From assembly GCF_000315625.1 (NCBI RefSeq), contig NW_005434615.1:196991-260990 (forward strand): DNA of 64,000 bases, written 5' to 3'. The translations under genes and the position numbers were made by a program. This document shows positions 22,894 to 34,300 of the stretch, in pieces. The DNA is from Guillardia theta CCMP2712 (taxonomy: Eukaryota; Cryptophyceae; Pyrenomonadales; Geminigeraceae). The notes beneath the pieces are model-generated. The model did not search any database and was not told the DNA's origin. It was given only the letters and a program-made list of their open reading frames with translations. The first letter of the stretch is position 1. The number at the start of each line of letters is the position of its first letter.

Positions 22894-23469
22894 CTAGAAG
22901 CTGCGGTAGTGAGCCCTCACTGCGAAGCCTAGCCCATACGAGACTGTCACACCCTCCGAGTTGGAGTCGCAGGGCGTCTGCTGGCCGGGCGAGCAGGGAA
23001 GAGCTGCCTTGATGGCGTCCCCGTCTGCCTTAGACACGAGGAAGGAGTGGAGCCCCACGTTCCTCCGCGTCCCATCGTCAGTCATGATGAAGTAATCGTT
23101 GGTATCGTTGACGATTATCATCGCCAGAGCCCCCGCTTGCTCTGCATGGATCGCCTGCAAACCTTGTCAGCGAGCTAGAGGCCAGCTGGACTTTCTCACC
23201 TTCTGTAGGAAGCTGCACTGACCGCGATCGACGAGCGCGATCTTGTTCCGCACGGAGACTCGTCCTACGAGGCACTGGCAGGCATCACCGGCGTACTGGA
23301 CTTCTGCAGTGGTCCTTCCTGTTGGGAGAACTACGGCACCGAACCATGCAGGAGCGAAGTGGAGGGCCTTCCTGAATGGGGAAGAAACTTGCAGCAGACC
23401 TATCGTTGGGCTGGCAGTGTTGACCAGTGCGAGGGAGCTGAGAAGGGAGAAAAGGAGGAGCAGGTTCAT
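22894..23469 (-). CDS. secreted PA (protease-associated) domain protein
   Basis: Two exons (23469-23200 and 23154-22894) separated by a 45-nt GT-AG intron. The signal peptide is MNLLLLFSLLSSLALVNTAS. The PA domain is clear: PAWFGAVVLPTGRTTAEV, DACQCL, then VRNKIALVDRGQCSFLQK | AIHAEQAGALAMIIVNDTND, the standard KIALVxRGxCxFxxKxxxAxxAGAxAxIIxN pattern. This domain occurs in vacuolar sorting receptors, RING ligases and subtilases, but here no second domain follows, so it is a stand-alone PA protein of about 176 residues. Its likely place is the secretory pathway lumen or outside the cell; function unknown. Confidence 0.8.
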
Positions 23470-24444
23470 AGCTTACAGCATCTCTGGTGAATGAAATCAC
23501 GTTAGAGGAACGACATTGTGATAATGTAGCAAGAAGTGCACAGTCACTTCACGAGGGACAACAGCATGCAGAGCGTTCACCTACTATACTGAATGTACCA
23601 AAGTTTCTCATGCCCATGCCTCAGGCAGCCATGTGCCTCCTCCACTTTCTCTACCCCGTCTCAGTCCTTGTGACCATTTTTTTTATTCCCTTTCCTGTAG
23701 CTCTCGCTACATGCTCGCACTCTCCTCAGACTCGCCCGACCCTCTTCGATCCTTCCCATCGATCCAAACGCAATCAAATCGCATACACTGTCAAATCTAA
23801 TATCCTTTCTCTGTCCCCTCACAGTCCTCGACCTGTTCCCAGCTCCTCGTGTCTCGTCATCTCAGCATAAAGCTGCTGCATTAAGCTTCACATCGCACTC
23901 TCTCCTCTCTTGTTCGAGCGTTCGTCCCTTAGGTCGGCTTCCCACCGTCCCCATTATCCACTTTCATTTCCAGCCTCATCAGGAACACCCACCCTACCAA
24001 AATCGCCTATTCACCACCCGTGGTCACGTCAGGAACGGTGCGACTGCTGCCGTAAGAGATCCTTTTAAAAGTGCGGGAGGAGAGGGAAGGGGAGAAGGGG
24101 AGAGAATGAAGAGAGAAGCATAATAGGCGATATGACAGATCGACGCAAACAAGAACAAGGGGCAACCACGGAATCAAAACTGTTTCCTCTTCATTGAAGG
24201 AGCTGCAGCTTCCTGGAGTGAGTTCACACAATGCAGAGGTGAGATGCTCAGATGAGGGAGGAAGAATGGGTCGTGATGGCCCATCTGCTATCCTTTTCGA
24301 CATTGTAACTACGAGTTCACTTGTCATATTTAAATTAAACCATTATGAAAACACTACCTGCTTCTTGGTATTCGAGGATTTTCATCACTCCGAAAGCTCT
24401 CTTTGCAATGAGATCTACATCACCAACTTCCCTCACCGTCTCTA
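23470..24444. other. intergenic, no supported gene
   Basis: C/T-rich from 23630 to 24000, otherwise featureless. Frames of up to about 125 codons exist (23487-23870, 24007-24327) with no recognisable domain or splice-linked partner. Confidence 0.5.
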
Positions 24445-25115
24445 TCAATAGTAGTCGCTGAGTCCCCCATAGTGACATTCCCAGGTCCGGACGTTCATCT
24501 CCTCCATGGTCCATCCAGTCTCAGGCCATGACCGCTGAAATCCGATGGCTGTTCCCGTGTGCCAATGCGTGGGCGAGCGAGCTCCGTTGGGAGGAAACCT
24601 TGTGAACTTGCTCGTTACATCCTGATTGTTCAAATCCATGTCCATGCATTCATTTGCATGGATCGGCTTCGGAGCTCCATCTTGTTCCATCATGCAGCTG
24701 TCCGTGGAGTTGGTGATAGCTGCACCCACCACCTGCTGTCCGACCGCGTGGCAGGTTCTTTGATGGTACTGCAGCAGCGCCATGTCGATTCCCTGTTGTG
24801 CAGGAGCGACATTCTCAACTCCAGACAGCCCAGTGTTGAAGAGGATTCCATTGCAGTGCTTCTTAGCTGGAGAGAACTCACAAGTCTCAATGCTGGGGCA
24901 ATTAATTCAGCTCTAAGATAGGTAATGGATACAAAAGACTTACGATGAAGCATCGCGTTTGCATGGGAAACAACGAGGCTGGAGAGGGCTTGGCATCTTC
25001 GCAGGAACAGTTCGATGAGCACTGTACAGTCGAAAACGAGGAAGGAGTAGCGCCAAGTTATGCGCTTCTCGCTTATTCCATTTTCAGCAACACAACAAAG
25101 TTTTCCTTTCTCCAC
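24445..25115 (-). CDS. hypothetical protein, two-exon model
   Basis: A frame from M (25115; MEKGKLCCVAENGISEK) through NAMLH can be spliced (CATC|GTAAGT at about 24951 to CTCCAG|CTAAGAAG at about 24868) to PKKHCNGILFNTGLSGVENV, which continues as QQGIDMALLQYHQRT, CHAVGQQVVGAAITNSTDSC, FPPNGARSPTHWHTGTAIGF and a Trp/Tyr-rich end (MNVRTWECHYGGLSDYY, stop 24445). The second exon looks coding; the first is less convincing and may begin upstream. No family recognised; about 215 residues. Confidence 0.4.
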
Positions 25116-25259
25116 AAATATTACACTTGACTTGAACCCGTAGACAGTGCTGCCGTATTGGAAGCACAGTTTCCTGTAAAGAAATAACCGTCAACTATGG
25201 CGACGTGACATGCTGCCCTTTGTTGTACATTGACGGACAAAAGGAAGCATATTTCAACA

Positions 25260-26057
25260 TCAACTATGATAGAAACTCAATAATTCAACTGAAATGAAGT
25301 ATGCAGAAAGAATGATTTGAAAGTTCTGACGACAATGGTGCAGGAAATCGCACTGATTGGCGCCAAAGCAAGGAAATTGAAACGGCATAAGCATGACGAA
25401 CAGCAACAAGGAACATCCAAGGCGGAGAGAACTTATTTTGCCACCAATACATAAAATGAAGTAAGCGAAATAATTCAATGGTGCAGGCGTACATTCAGAA
25501 GCATGTGCACAGGATCCCAAAATTTCTCGTGAACCAGGGGCCGCAATACAGATGCGACAGCAAAAGCGGAATGCGATCAATACTATACAACAGCTAAAGA
25601 AGCAGAGACCTACAAGAGACAATGGATGACATGTTTGACCAGGTTGAGAGTTATATAACTTCAGGTAAAAGATAGGAATGCGAGCTTCTACATGCGTATG
25701 CCTCAACCAAGAACACCACCATGCTGCAATCCGATATACAGGGTAGGAGTAAGGTAGAAACAAAAACAAAGATCGGATGAGAGGATTTCTCGGGAAAGGT
25801 ATGGGAAGCAGGAGTCGGAGCAGAGATGCAGCAAGATTCGGAGGAATAAGGGAGTACAACAAGCATGGCACATGACCAGAGACAATACCACGAGAATGTG
25901 GGGAATACAGCGGAGATGGAGAAGAATGTATGTTTGAATGAACATGAAGAACATAATATAGATCAGGAGCGCCCTGTGAGGAAGGAGGAGCAGGACGAGC
26001 AGGAGGAGCATTAACGGAGAACGAGTAAGGCGGAAGCGAAGGCAGCATTAACGACAA
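25260..26057 (-). CDS. orphan hydrophobic ORF
   Basis: An uninterrupted 265-codon frame. The N-terminal third is Pro/Ser/Tyr-rich; later parts are hydrophobic (LVGLCFFSCCIVLIAF, LFVMLMPFQF) with many Cys, so a polytopic membrane protein is possible. No motif recognised, and the amino-acid composition (Cys, Trp, Leu, Ser) also fits a chance frame. Confidence 0.25.
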   Translation of the reverse strand: MSLMLPSLPPYSFSVNAPPARPAPPSSQGAPDLYYVLHVHSNIHSSPSPLYSPHSRGIVSGHVPCLLYSLIPPNLAASLLRLLLPIPFPRNPLIRSLFLFLPYSYPVYRIAAWWCSWLRHTHVEARIPIFYLKLYNSQPGQTCHPLSLVGLCFFSCCIVLIAFRFCCRICIAAPGSREILGSCAHASECTPAPLNYFAYFILCIGGKISSLRLGCSLLLFVMLMPFQFPCFGANQCDFLHHCRQNFQIILSAYFISVELLSFYHS

Positions 26058-26084
26058 AAAGGCGGCAAGTAGAGTTGAGGGAAA

Positions 26085-26770
26085 GTGGGGATGCTGGTGG
26101 GGTTATACCAAATATAGGGTAGGGGTTCCTGCAAGACACCTGCACATGCGGTAATGTCAAAAGGGGTGGGTGTATATTCTACTCTGGGATAAAGTAATAT
26201 GATAACAACCGGTATCAACAAGGAAAATTGATGGTAGGGGTAAATTATATTAAAGATTTGGAAGGGTGGTCAGGTATGTCTGGTGGATATTGTCAGGGTG
26301 GGTACAGGAATGGGGTAGGGTGAAATGTTATCAAGCCACAGACCAGGGTGGGTGGGTGTGATCCTAAAGAGTGGCTGACATTGTGGGGGTTGAGCAGTGA
26401 AATGGAAAGCGGGGGTACTAAAAAAGAGGTCAGGTGGGTCATAGAAGGGGGTAGTAAAGAACAGGATTTTTGACTAGAAAGGAGGGGTAGTAGAAGGTAA
26501 GAAATCGGGTGATAGATGCAACCCCTCCGTATTTGGGGGTGGGGTGGGAATGGGGGTCCCCCATGTGGAGAGCCTCCGGTAGGCGGATTCATGTATTATG
26601 TCTCAAAGTCCGGGGTAGGGGTGATTTTGCAACCCAGGCGTAAGGGGTGGGGTCAACCAGGGTAGGTGATTTTCCACCAGTGATAGTGGAGGAGTAAGGG
26701 GTACGAAGGAAAACCATTGCTTTATCCGCAAGGGTAGGGTAGATGAGCAAGGGGTACTTGACCTATCCTT
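26085..26770. repeat. G-run island C (GGGTAGGG-punctuated spacer)
   Basis: The + strand carries G-run motifs (AGGGTAGGGG, GGTAGGGGTA, GGGGTAGGGT, GGGTGGGTGGG, GGGGTAGGGG, AGGGTAGGGT) every 20-60 nt, embedded in otherwise AT-richer, non-repeating DNA. No gene in this stretch. A 28-codon ATG frame at 26880-26963 (MAGRKALATSRS) may be a leader exon of the next gene, but no convincing splice was found. Confidence 0.7.
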
Positions 26771-27160
26771 CTGTCTAAAATTAGTCAACACTACGGATGT
26801 ACTAAATTTAAAACTCTATTTTAACATATATTGGGTTTTTAATCCCTCATACCGCCCGTCCGGAAACTTTGCAGAAAAATGGCGGGAAGGAAGGCCCTGG
26901 CAACGAGTCGGAGTGATGTGAACGAAGATGTTGACATGGAGGGATTGAGCGTTGAGCATTGAGAAGACGAGAAAGGAGCGAATGCGGCTAGTGATCGCAT
27001 TAGATCTCCTCGGGATGTAGAAGATGTCAGTTCTAAACAGCGATTTGAGGATAGTAGGTGTTGGATGAGAAATCATGGCATCAAGATTCCTGCACATGAT
27101 GAGATAATCTGGCTGTTTCAATTGGTCGAGAAGACTTGAATCCTGATCATAAGCATACAG

Positions 27161-27916
27161 ATGGAAGAAGTCGAAGAGCCCGAAATGTCCGAGTACGAGA
27201 AGTTCCGGGCACAAAACCTCCAAAGGAACTTGGAGGTGCTCAAGATGTTAGGTAGGAGGGATGTTTTTTGGAAGGCCAACAGTTTGAGTGCCATGCAGGC
27301 ATCGAAGCCGAAACTTTCCAGCCTGCTATGAGGTCCCCGGACAAGGACGACAGCTCAGATGGCCTCCAGGGCGGCACGCGAAGGAAGTCTGCGAGGCTAA
27401 GAGGCCTGACGGTGGATGGATCCGAGCTCGTCGAGGAGATGCGAGAGTTATCAGAGAGGAAGCGTCAGAAGCAGGAGATGAAAGTCAAGCATTACAAAGA
27501 AGCAGAGCAGCTGATTGAAGAATTCGAGATCTCGGATCGCAAACAAAAGAGCCTCTTTCAGCACACCGTGCACAGGGTAAGTTGTCAATGTGGTGTCTTG
27601 AAGTCTCATGGGACATTCTTTACATCAGATTCGTACAATGTCAGAAAAGCAGCTCAGGACCAGGATCAAAGTCATAGAAAATGCGAGAGGATCGGTACTT
27701 CATCCAGACCCATTCGCGCCTCTCTAATCATTTGTTCGACAGCAAGCACTGCTCAAGATGAAACTTTTTGCCATCGCTCTCAAGTGTGAAGATTACCCAG
27801 AGCTCTCGCAGGAGGCGGAAGATTCATACCAGCGCCTAGTCGAGGTCCTAGGAAGGCCTGCTTGGGAAGGCAGTCTGATGTTTGGGACCGAAGAGGATAT
27901 CGTTGAGCTTAGTTGA
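27161..27916 (+). CDS. basic coiled-coil nuclear-type protein, family not recognised
   Basis: Model of four exons with consistent phases: MEEVEEPEMSEYEKFRAQNL..VLKML|G, IEAETFQPAMRSP ... GGTRRKSARLRGL ... a charged helix with EMRELSERKRQKQEMKVKHY and EEFEISDRKQKSLFQHTVHR, then IRTMSEKQLRTRIKVIENAR|GS, and finally QALLKMKLFAIALKCEDYPE to the stop at 27914-27916. Total about 190 residues. The motif YEKFRAQNLQRN plus TRRKSxRL resembles the N-terminal segments of WDR76-type and other chromatin-associated proteins, but this similarity is weak and no WD repeats follow. The start follows an AG, so an upstream exon is possible. Confidence 0.55.
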
Positions 27917-27973
27917 ATATGTGTGGCAACAGAGAGGTGATATTGATGGTATGCACCGTGCAGCCATCGAAAT

Positions 27974-29796
27974 CTAAAGAACACAAGAATGTATATTAAC
28001 ATATGAACAAAACTTCATGCCAACGCATGCTTCGTCGCCTCTGCTAGGAAGGAATGTATGGCAAGTAAAAGAGGGCAATCGCAATGACAATTTGTATCCA
28101 AAGCTCAACGTCATGCGTCGATAGGTTGCAGCAATCCTAAGAGAGACGGTCAACACGAGCCATCTCCTCCAGATCAAACCACCTGATGGCTTGTGGGGAT
28201 GCTCATGAATGAACTGCTCCATCTGGTATGCCTCGTTACTAGGCATGAGTGGGACGGCGACAATACCTTTGGAACTCCCGCCAGATCCCGTGGGGTTCTT
28301 CCTTCTTGACAAGGACAGCGTGAGATGTTGGTTGCAGGTTTCGGTTCCTCACCCAGCGGCGCGAGAGACTTCGCTGCATGTCGGGGGTTCTTCGGCACTT
28401 GAGCCCAGGATTCTTGCTTCGGCGGGAGCTGCAAGAAAGGCCTTAGAAGCTGCTGGTAGTGATAGAGAGTAGAGCACCTGCTCCTGCAGCTCTCTAAGCC
28501 TCCTCTGCTCAAGCTCCTTGATACCTTCCGGGTTGTTCGGCACCCTGGGCGAGTGCGGGAGAGCTTTTTCGAATTCACGGTCTGATGCCAAGCTCCTTCT
28601 GTTGAGGGCGAGGGGGATATGGCTTTCTTCTCGAACACTCTTCAAGATTTCCCTAACCTGAAAGTCAACGGTGAGTCACCGCAGGAACCGACGGTCTGAT
28701 GTCACCTGCGACTTCTTGGCTGATGTTATCTGTCGCCTCCGACTGAACGCGTCTTGCGGGTTCACCTGGATCATCCAGTTCAAAGGACTTGCATCGTGGT
28801 CGGATACGACACCATGTCGCTAGGAGGGTTTCTAGGGCTGATTGGAACGGAGCTATCATAACAAGCGCTCAATGTGCTGTGGTTGACAACACAACAGACC
28901 TGTCTCGATGCCGATAGAGAAGTTTCTCAGCCTCCCCCTGCAGATTCCTGCGCTCGGCATCCTCTGACATTTGCTGGAAGACAAGAATCAGGCGGACGGA
29001 CAACCTCTAGCCCATTGAAAATCACCTGCGCTTTCTGTAGCACGTTACATCGTTTCATCAGCATGTTCAGCCTGTCCTCTTTGTTCTTCTCGACTTCAAT
29101 TGGCCTTGTTTTGAGCTGCTTCTTGTTGTTTCCGCTGGTGGCCAGAGTTGGCAACGAACTCCTTTGGACGTCAGGGTTGATGTTCTCCTTGAAAACTCCT
29201 CCATTTGACACATCCTGACCGTGCTTGAGCTTCTGAAACATCTTCCTGTAATAATCGTCCATCGGGTGCTCCCATTGTGTCTTCTTCTGTGAATCATTAT
29301 AGAAGTAAGATTGACCGTCTGCTGTGAAAAACTCTTTCCAATTCTCCGGCAATTTCGCCGTCATCGCTTCTACAGCAATCCAGAGGAACTTCTTGTCGTT
29401 GATAGGATCCATCCCAAGATATTTCGCGTAATCGTGAACCTCTTTCAATTCTGCGCTGCTAATTTGATCGTTGAAGTCGCTTTCTTTCATCATCTCGATG
29501 TCAAACTCGTCATCCTCATCCTCTCCATCCACAGAAGAAGGCGGAGAAGGAGTTGCGCCATCACTATCTTCATCCTTGAGAGCTTGCAGAGCGAGAGAAG
29601 TCTTGAACTTCGAAGCCCAAGAACTCACCCCTTTGTGAACAGTCTTCACATCTTTCTTTCTGCCTTCCTTCGCTTCCTTTCTATCTTCCTTTGCTTCGTT
29701 TCTGTGTTCCTTTGCTGGTTCAACTGCCGCATTCGCCGGTTCTTCACTCTTCGCACTCTTCGACTTCCTCTTTTTCTTATTCTCGTCGTGAGTCAT
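27974..29796 (-). CDS. CEP164-like WW-domain protein (basal-body type)
   Basis: Exon 1 (29796-29026) has a Lys/Glu-rich N-terminus, an acidic region (VDGEDEDDEFDIEMM), then ELKEVHDYAKYLGMDPINDK, FLWIAVEAMTAKLPENWKEF and a WW domain with W...YFYNDSQKKTQWEHP followed by MDDYYRKMFQKLK. The helix before the WW domain and the DDYYRK after it match the N-terminus of CEP164 (YAxxxGIDPxxxxxLxWLA ... PLPxxWK ... WDHPCDEYYR), which binds TTBK2 at distal appendages during ciliogenesis. Later exons: QMSEDAERRNLQGEAEKLLY, IQVNPQDAFSRRRQITSAKK, VREILKSVREESHIPLALNR, LEQRRLRELQEQ, and a terminal frame with MEQFIHEHPHKPSGG. The 3' exons and the stop (27974) are less certain. A basal-body role is family inference. 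Confidence 0.7.
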
Positions 29797-29889
29797 CAGC
29801 GCAAAAATCAGCCGGGCAGGCGATTAGCTCGAGGGCTCCATGGCAAGGCAACAGGCGAGGGCAGATCTAGGGGAAAAGCTTGAGATGCC

Positions 29890-30815
29890 TTACGGAGAAG
29901 ATGGAGGAGGAGAAGATAAAGAATCCAGTGCAACAGACAGAATCGGAGAACCCGGAGAGATGCTGGTCGCTCCTAGCGGTGGAGTGAAAATTGCTGGGAT
30001 GGGCTCGGGAGGTGAGGTGTTTAGCACGGTAGGAGGGGGAGTGAGCTCGACAGGAGGAGGAGGCGGAGGCGATGTATGAAGAATGGTAGGTGAAGGAGTG
30101 AGATGGACAATTGGGGGAGAGAGGGAAGGAGGTGTAGTATGGAGGACTGTAGGAGAGGGGGTGAGTTGCACAGGGAGGAGAGGAGGAGGAGACGTGCGAA
30201 GTACAGTGGGAGAAGGAGTTAGATCTACAGGAGCAGGAGGAGGAGGAGAAGTGCGTAAGACGGTGGGTGGAGGGGTGAGACACGGAAGGGGGGAAGGGGG
30301 GGAAGTACGAAGTACAGTGGGGGGGGGAGTGAGGTAGTCAGAAGTTGAAGGGGATGATGGAAGGACAGCAGGGACAGGAGCACCTATCAAGGAAGGAGAA
30401 CCCAGCTGAAGAGAGTGGAGAGGGGACGCGAGGGGGTCAGGAGAAGCAACCCTTGTCCTCAGAGGAGGAGTTGTGAAAATGGGAAGATGATTCAGGGGAG
30501 ACGACGTTGAGGCGAGGGGAGGAGCAGGAGGCGTTGCATGGTCAGGTGTGCGATGATGCAAAGGAGGAGATGCGAGTGGTGTAAGGGGGATGGAGTCGGG
30601 GTCGTGAGAATGTGGCGGAGAAATAGGGAAATGCGGAGCTATGGAGGGTGGCGAAGGAGGAGGCGTTCGGTCGTGAGTAGAAATGGTTGAGGTACGATCG
30701 TTCGACGGAGCAGGAGCAGGAGAAGGAGCAGGAGAAGGAGCAGGAGCAGGAGCAGGGAAGGGGTGCAGGAGACGAACAGCGATTTGGAGCAGATTCCTAA
30801 CGGTCTTCTATTGCA
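29890..30815 (-). CDS. proline-rich tandem-repeat ORF (partial or exon)
   Basis: The minus frame is open from a possible acceptor (GCAATAG| at about 30816) to TAA 29890-29892, with no early ATG; it needs an upstream exon. It begins with an (Ala-Pro)n block (30708-30757), passes Ser/Pro/His-rich sequence, and contains about six repeats of LTPxPTVLxTSPPxxxPV (30340-29975). The opposite strand is broken by a stop near 30077, so this strand is the better coding candidate. It resembles hydroxyproline-rich cell-surface or wall proteins in composition only. Confidence 0.4.
29975..30340. repeat. minisatellite with a 54-63 nt period
   Basis: Six diverged tandem units. On the minus strand each encodes LTP(P/S)PTVL(R/H/N)T(S/T)PP plus a variable Pro-rich spacer, e.g. 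YLTPPPTVLRTSPP, DLTPSPTVLRTSPP, HLTPSPTILHTSPP, ELTPPPTVLNTSPP. Confidence 0.8.
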
Positions 30816-30816
30816 C

Positions 30817-31353
30817 ACGCAACGGTCGCAACGGGAGCATGGCATGCAGACGGATTGTTGTTGGTATACAGAGGCTGGCAACATGCACAGGTACGGAGAG
30901 GAGGAGAGAGGAGGATAGTGGGGGAGAGAGGGAGAGAGGGATGGATGGATGGAGGGAGGGAGGGAGGGAGGGAAGGAGAGAGATAGAGAAGGTGAGAAAG
31001 CAGAAGGGAATTCATGACGAGGCAATAAAGGAAAGGAGATTTAGGAGGGAACGAGAAGCTCGATCTTAGGGGACATGAGGGTGGAGAGGAACTGTCGAGA
31101 AGGTAGAATGATAGAAGTGAAGATGGGGAAAAGGGTCAGGGAACGCAAGCGCAGGCAAACGATAGCTGTTGAGAGAGCATGAAAGCTGGCACGTGAGATG
31201 AAGCATAGAAAGAGAGCGCACCAGTATGCAACAATGCAGTATTGCTGTTGGTTGTGTTGTTTCGTATTGATGGAAGCTCGCTTTCTCTTGCATGTCCTGC
31301 TCTTCCTTGAATGATGTTGGTATGTAAACGGGATACAATCCTGCCTAGTTTTG
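30817..31353. other. intergenic, low complexity
   Basis: Contains a GGGA/GGAT purine tract (30900-30985) and otherwise no recognised gene. A CxxC-bearing frame (SVCMPCSRCDRCVCN, minus, about 30840-30800) precedes the proline-rich ORF and could be part of it, but this is unproven. Confidence 0.45.
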
Positions 31354-34300
31354 ATGAGTCCCTCTTCGAAGCTGCTAAATGCTGCTGCTATGCATGACTT
31401 AGTTTCGCAAGGGACGCGTCATCTGAGCATGCAAAGACTGCCGATTCAGAGCACTGGGGAGGCGCCAATGAAGGGAAGCACAGGTGCTCCAACAAGATCA
31501 GAAGTTGAGGGTAGATGAGATGAATCTTGACCCAGGTTGCTACGAATTCCCTTCTGACCTTAAGTCTTCCCTTGTCAAACTCTTGAAGAAGGTCAAGTTC
31601 GAGGAGGTGAGATGGCGATGACGATATCTTTCGATGTGTCTGAAAAGCCTCGCACAGAAAAAGGGAGTTTCGAAGTTGTTCCGCAAGCCAAAGGAACCGC
31701 TGCAGCCCCTCGACGACCAGGAAGGGGTGGAGGGGGAGGCAGTGAAGGACTACGTGGACGTCAGTTACACTTCAGGTTCCCATGGCGGAGGTGGTTGAGG
31801 ACTTGGAGTAATAGGAAGACAGTTACAAAACAATCGCGTGGACCTACATGGGACGAGGACGAGGACGAGGACGACTTTGACGACGACGTCGGGCAGACTC
31901 CTTCGACCCCCCATGGCATAGGATTCGTCGGGACCCACATCGAGACGATCAAAGAGGTTCTAACAGGCAGCCCAACTTTCTACAGCCAAATATTGCGGTC
32001 GCTGCACGAAATCCTGAATCGACTTCCGGTCATGATTGTTTGACGGCGGGGGAGGGGTGCCGCTCAAGGGTTGTGCAGGAGTTCAGTCCGAAGAAGGTGA
32101 CGTGTTACGGGAGTGGAATAGGAGTCAACGCGTACGCTGTACGTGCCGCCTGGCCCCACTCTAACATTCTGGTGATTTGATTTCTTTTTTTCTGTCTGTC
32201 TGTTATCGTGTGTTGATATTGAGGGTTCAGATCCATTGCATCGAACCTTCACATCAGCGAATGGATGTAACTCGCATGCTTGAGACTTGGCGTGTGCTGA
32301 GATTTCATCAGATCGGAAAGCATGTGACAGAAGGGTTCCATAATCTCGTTTGGTCAAGTGAGCTGGAAATCGAAAGAAATGTGAGGAAATGAGAGTATGT
32401 CTTTGATTTGCTCATGTGCCCGCACAGTCTGCTGTGAGGCAACTTGATCCCTTGCATTCAAAGAGTAGCAAGGACTTCTATGGGGAGCTTGTCTTGGACA
32501 CCAAAAAATCCACGGAACCGAAGACTGAAGTCCTAGAAACTCTTGAAGAGCAGTCAGACCTTGTTATCGTCGATCTTTCCTCGTTCTCATTGCCATCGGT
32601 CCTGATTATCCTTCTACTCTGTTCTGCAAGTCTGAATGCTGACGACTTAGGATGCTCAATGGGACGTGATCCAACGATTGAAGAAAAGGTGATTTTCTCA
32701 ATGTCTCCCTTCTCAATCAACCTGTCCCTTTAGAACTCGTTCGTCTTCCTTTCCCCTTCCCATCTATCATCATCACCACCACCACCAACACCACCAACAC
32801 TACCACTACCACTACCACTACCACCACCATCATCATCACCACCACCACCACCACCACCACCACCACCACCACCACAATCATCATCATCATCATCACCACC
32901 ACCACCACCACCACCACCACCACCACCATCACAAGACTCGGTCTGATGTTGGTCTGCCAGGTGCAAGGGAGTGCTCTTGGTTGTTGATTCGGGTACGCAA
33001 GAAAGCTTCATGAGGATAAGTCAGTCTATTCGTGCCGCTTTCTGCTAGGTCATTACGNNNNNNNNNNNNNNNNNNNNNNNNNNNNNNNNNNNNNNNNNNN
33101 NNNNNNNNNNNNNNNNNNNNNNNNNNNNNNNNNNNNNNNNNNNNNNNNNNNNNNNNNNNNNNNNNNNNNNNNNNNNNNNNNNNNNNNNNNNNNNNNNNNN
33201 NNNNNNNNNNNNNNNNNNNNNNNNNNNNNNNNNNNNNNNNNNNNNNNNNNNNNNNNNNNNNNNNNNNNNNNNNNNNNNNNNNNNNNNNNNNNNNNNNNNN
33301 NNNNNNNNNNNNNNNNNNNNNNNNNNNNNNNNNNNNNNNNNNNNNNNNNNNNNNNNNNNNNNNNNNNNNNNNNNNNNNNNNNNNNNNNNNNNNNNNNNNN
33401 NNNNNNNNNNNNNNNNNNNNNNNNNNNNNNNNNNNNNNNNNNNNNNNNNNNNNNNNNNNNNNNNNNNNNNNNNNNNNNNNNNNNNNNNNNNNNNNNNNNN
33501 NNNNNNNNNNNNNNNNNNNNNNNNNNNNNNNNNNNNNNNNNNNNNNNNNNNNNNNNNNNNNNNNNCTCCTTCCCCTTCCCTCCTCCTTCTCCTCCTCCTC
33601 CTTCTCCTCCTCCTCCTCCTCCTCCTTCTCCTCCTCCTTCTCCTCCTCCTCCTTCTCCTCCTCCTCCTCCTCCTCCTCCTCTCCTGCCTTTCAATCCTGT
33701 GATGGAATTGCTGACTTCATTCTCCTTCCAAAGATTGTTGCACCTTGTCCACATGCAAGTAGGTGTTCAGTACTTCAGGCTCAGGAATCAGAGGAGGTGG
33801 GACCGTCTTTCTCCTCCTTCACTTTCTCATCCCCGGCACCCCCGGCTCCTCCTCAGCGTCTTCCCTCCTTTCCTCTCCTTCTCCTCCCCTTCTCCTCTCT
33901 TGTCTCTTCGTGCTCTCCCGCTGTACCTCTTCCTCCCTGACAATTTTTGCCCATCGTCATTAGAAGCATATCTGGCCCCCAGCATGCACCACTCCACAGA
34001 GGATCAACGCTCCTTCCTTCTACCGCACGGTCCACGACACCTTCAACCCTCTCGTCCTCTAACGTGCACTCAGATCAAGTCAAATCTTCGTTTTCGTCCT
34101 TATCTTGACTGGAAGTTCTCCTACGTGGCATTCTGCCACAAGTCGATGTCAGCGCCTCTACCTCCCAGCGCTTGCCTTCCCTGACTTCCCTCATCCTAGG
34201 ATGGAGGGCTTCACTGACAGGGTCAACTGGGGAAGGATCGTTTCAAACCCACAGAAACGCAAGGGGCACGTCATCCTGAGCCTGTGCAATGCAGACGGGG

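Noticed and set aside
30083-30337. Plus-strand Gly/Val repeat frame (VGEGVR units)
   Set aside because: It is the complement of the proline-rich minisatellite, has several short broken frames and lacks a continuous ORF.
32717-33011. Val/Met-rich and Gly/Asp-rich minus-strand frames
   Set aside because: Translation of the (CAC/CAT)n microsatellite in an intron.
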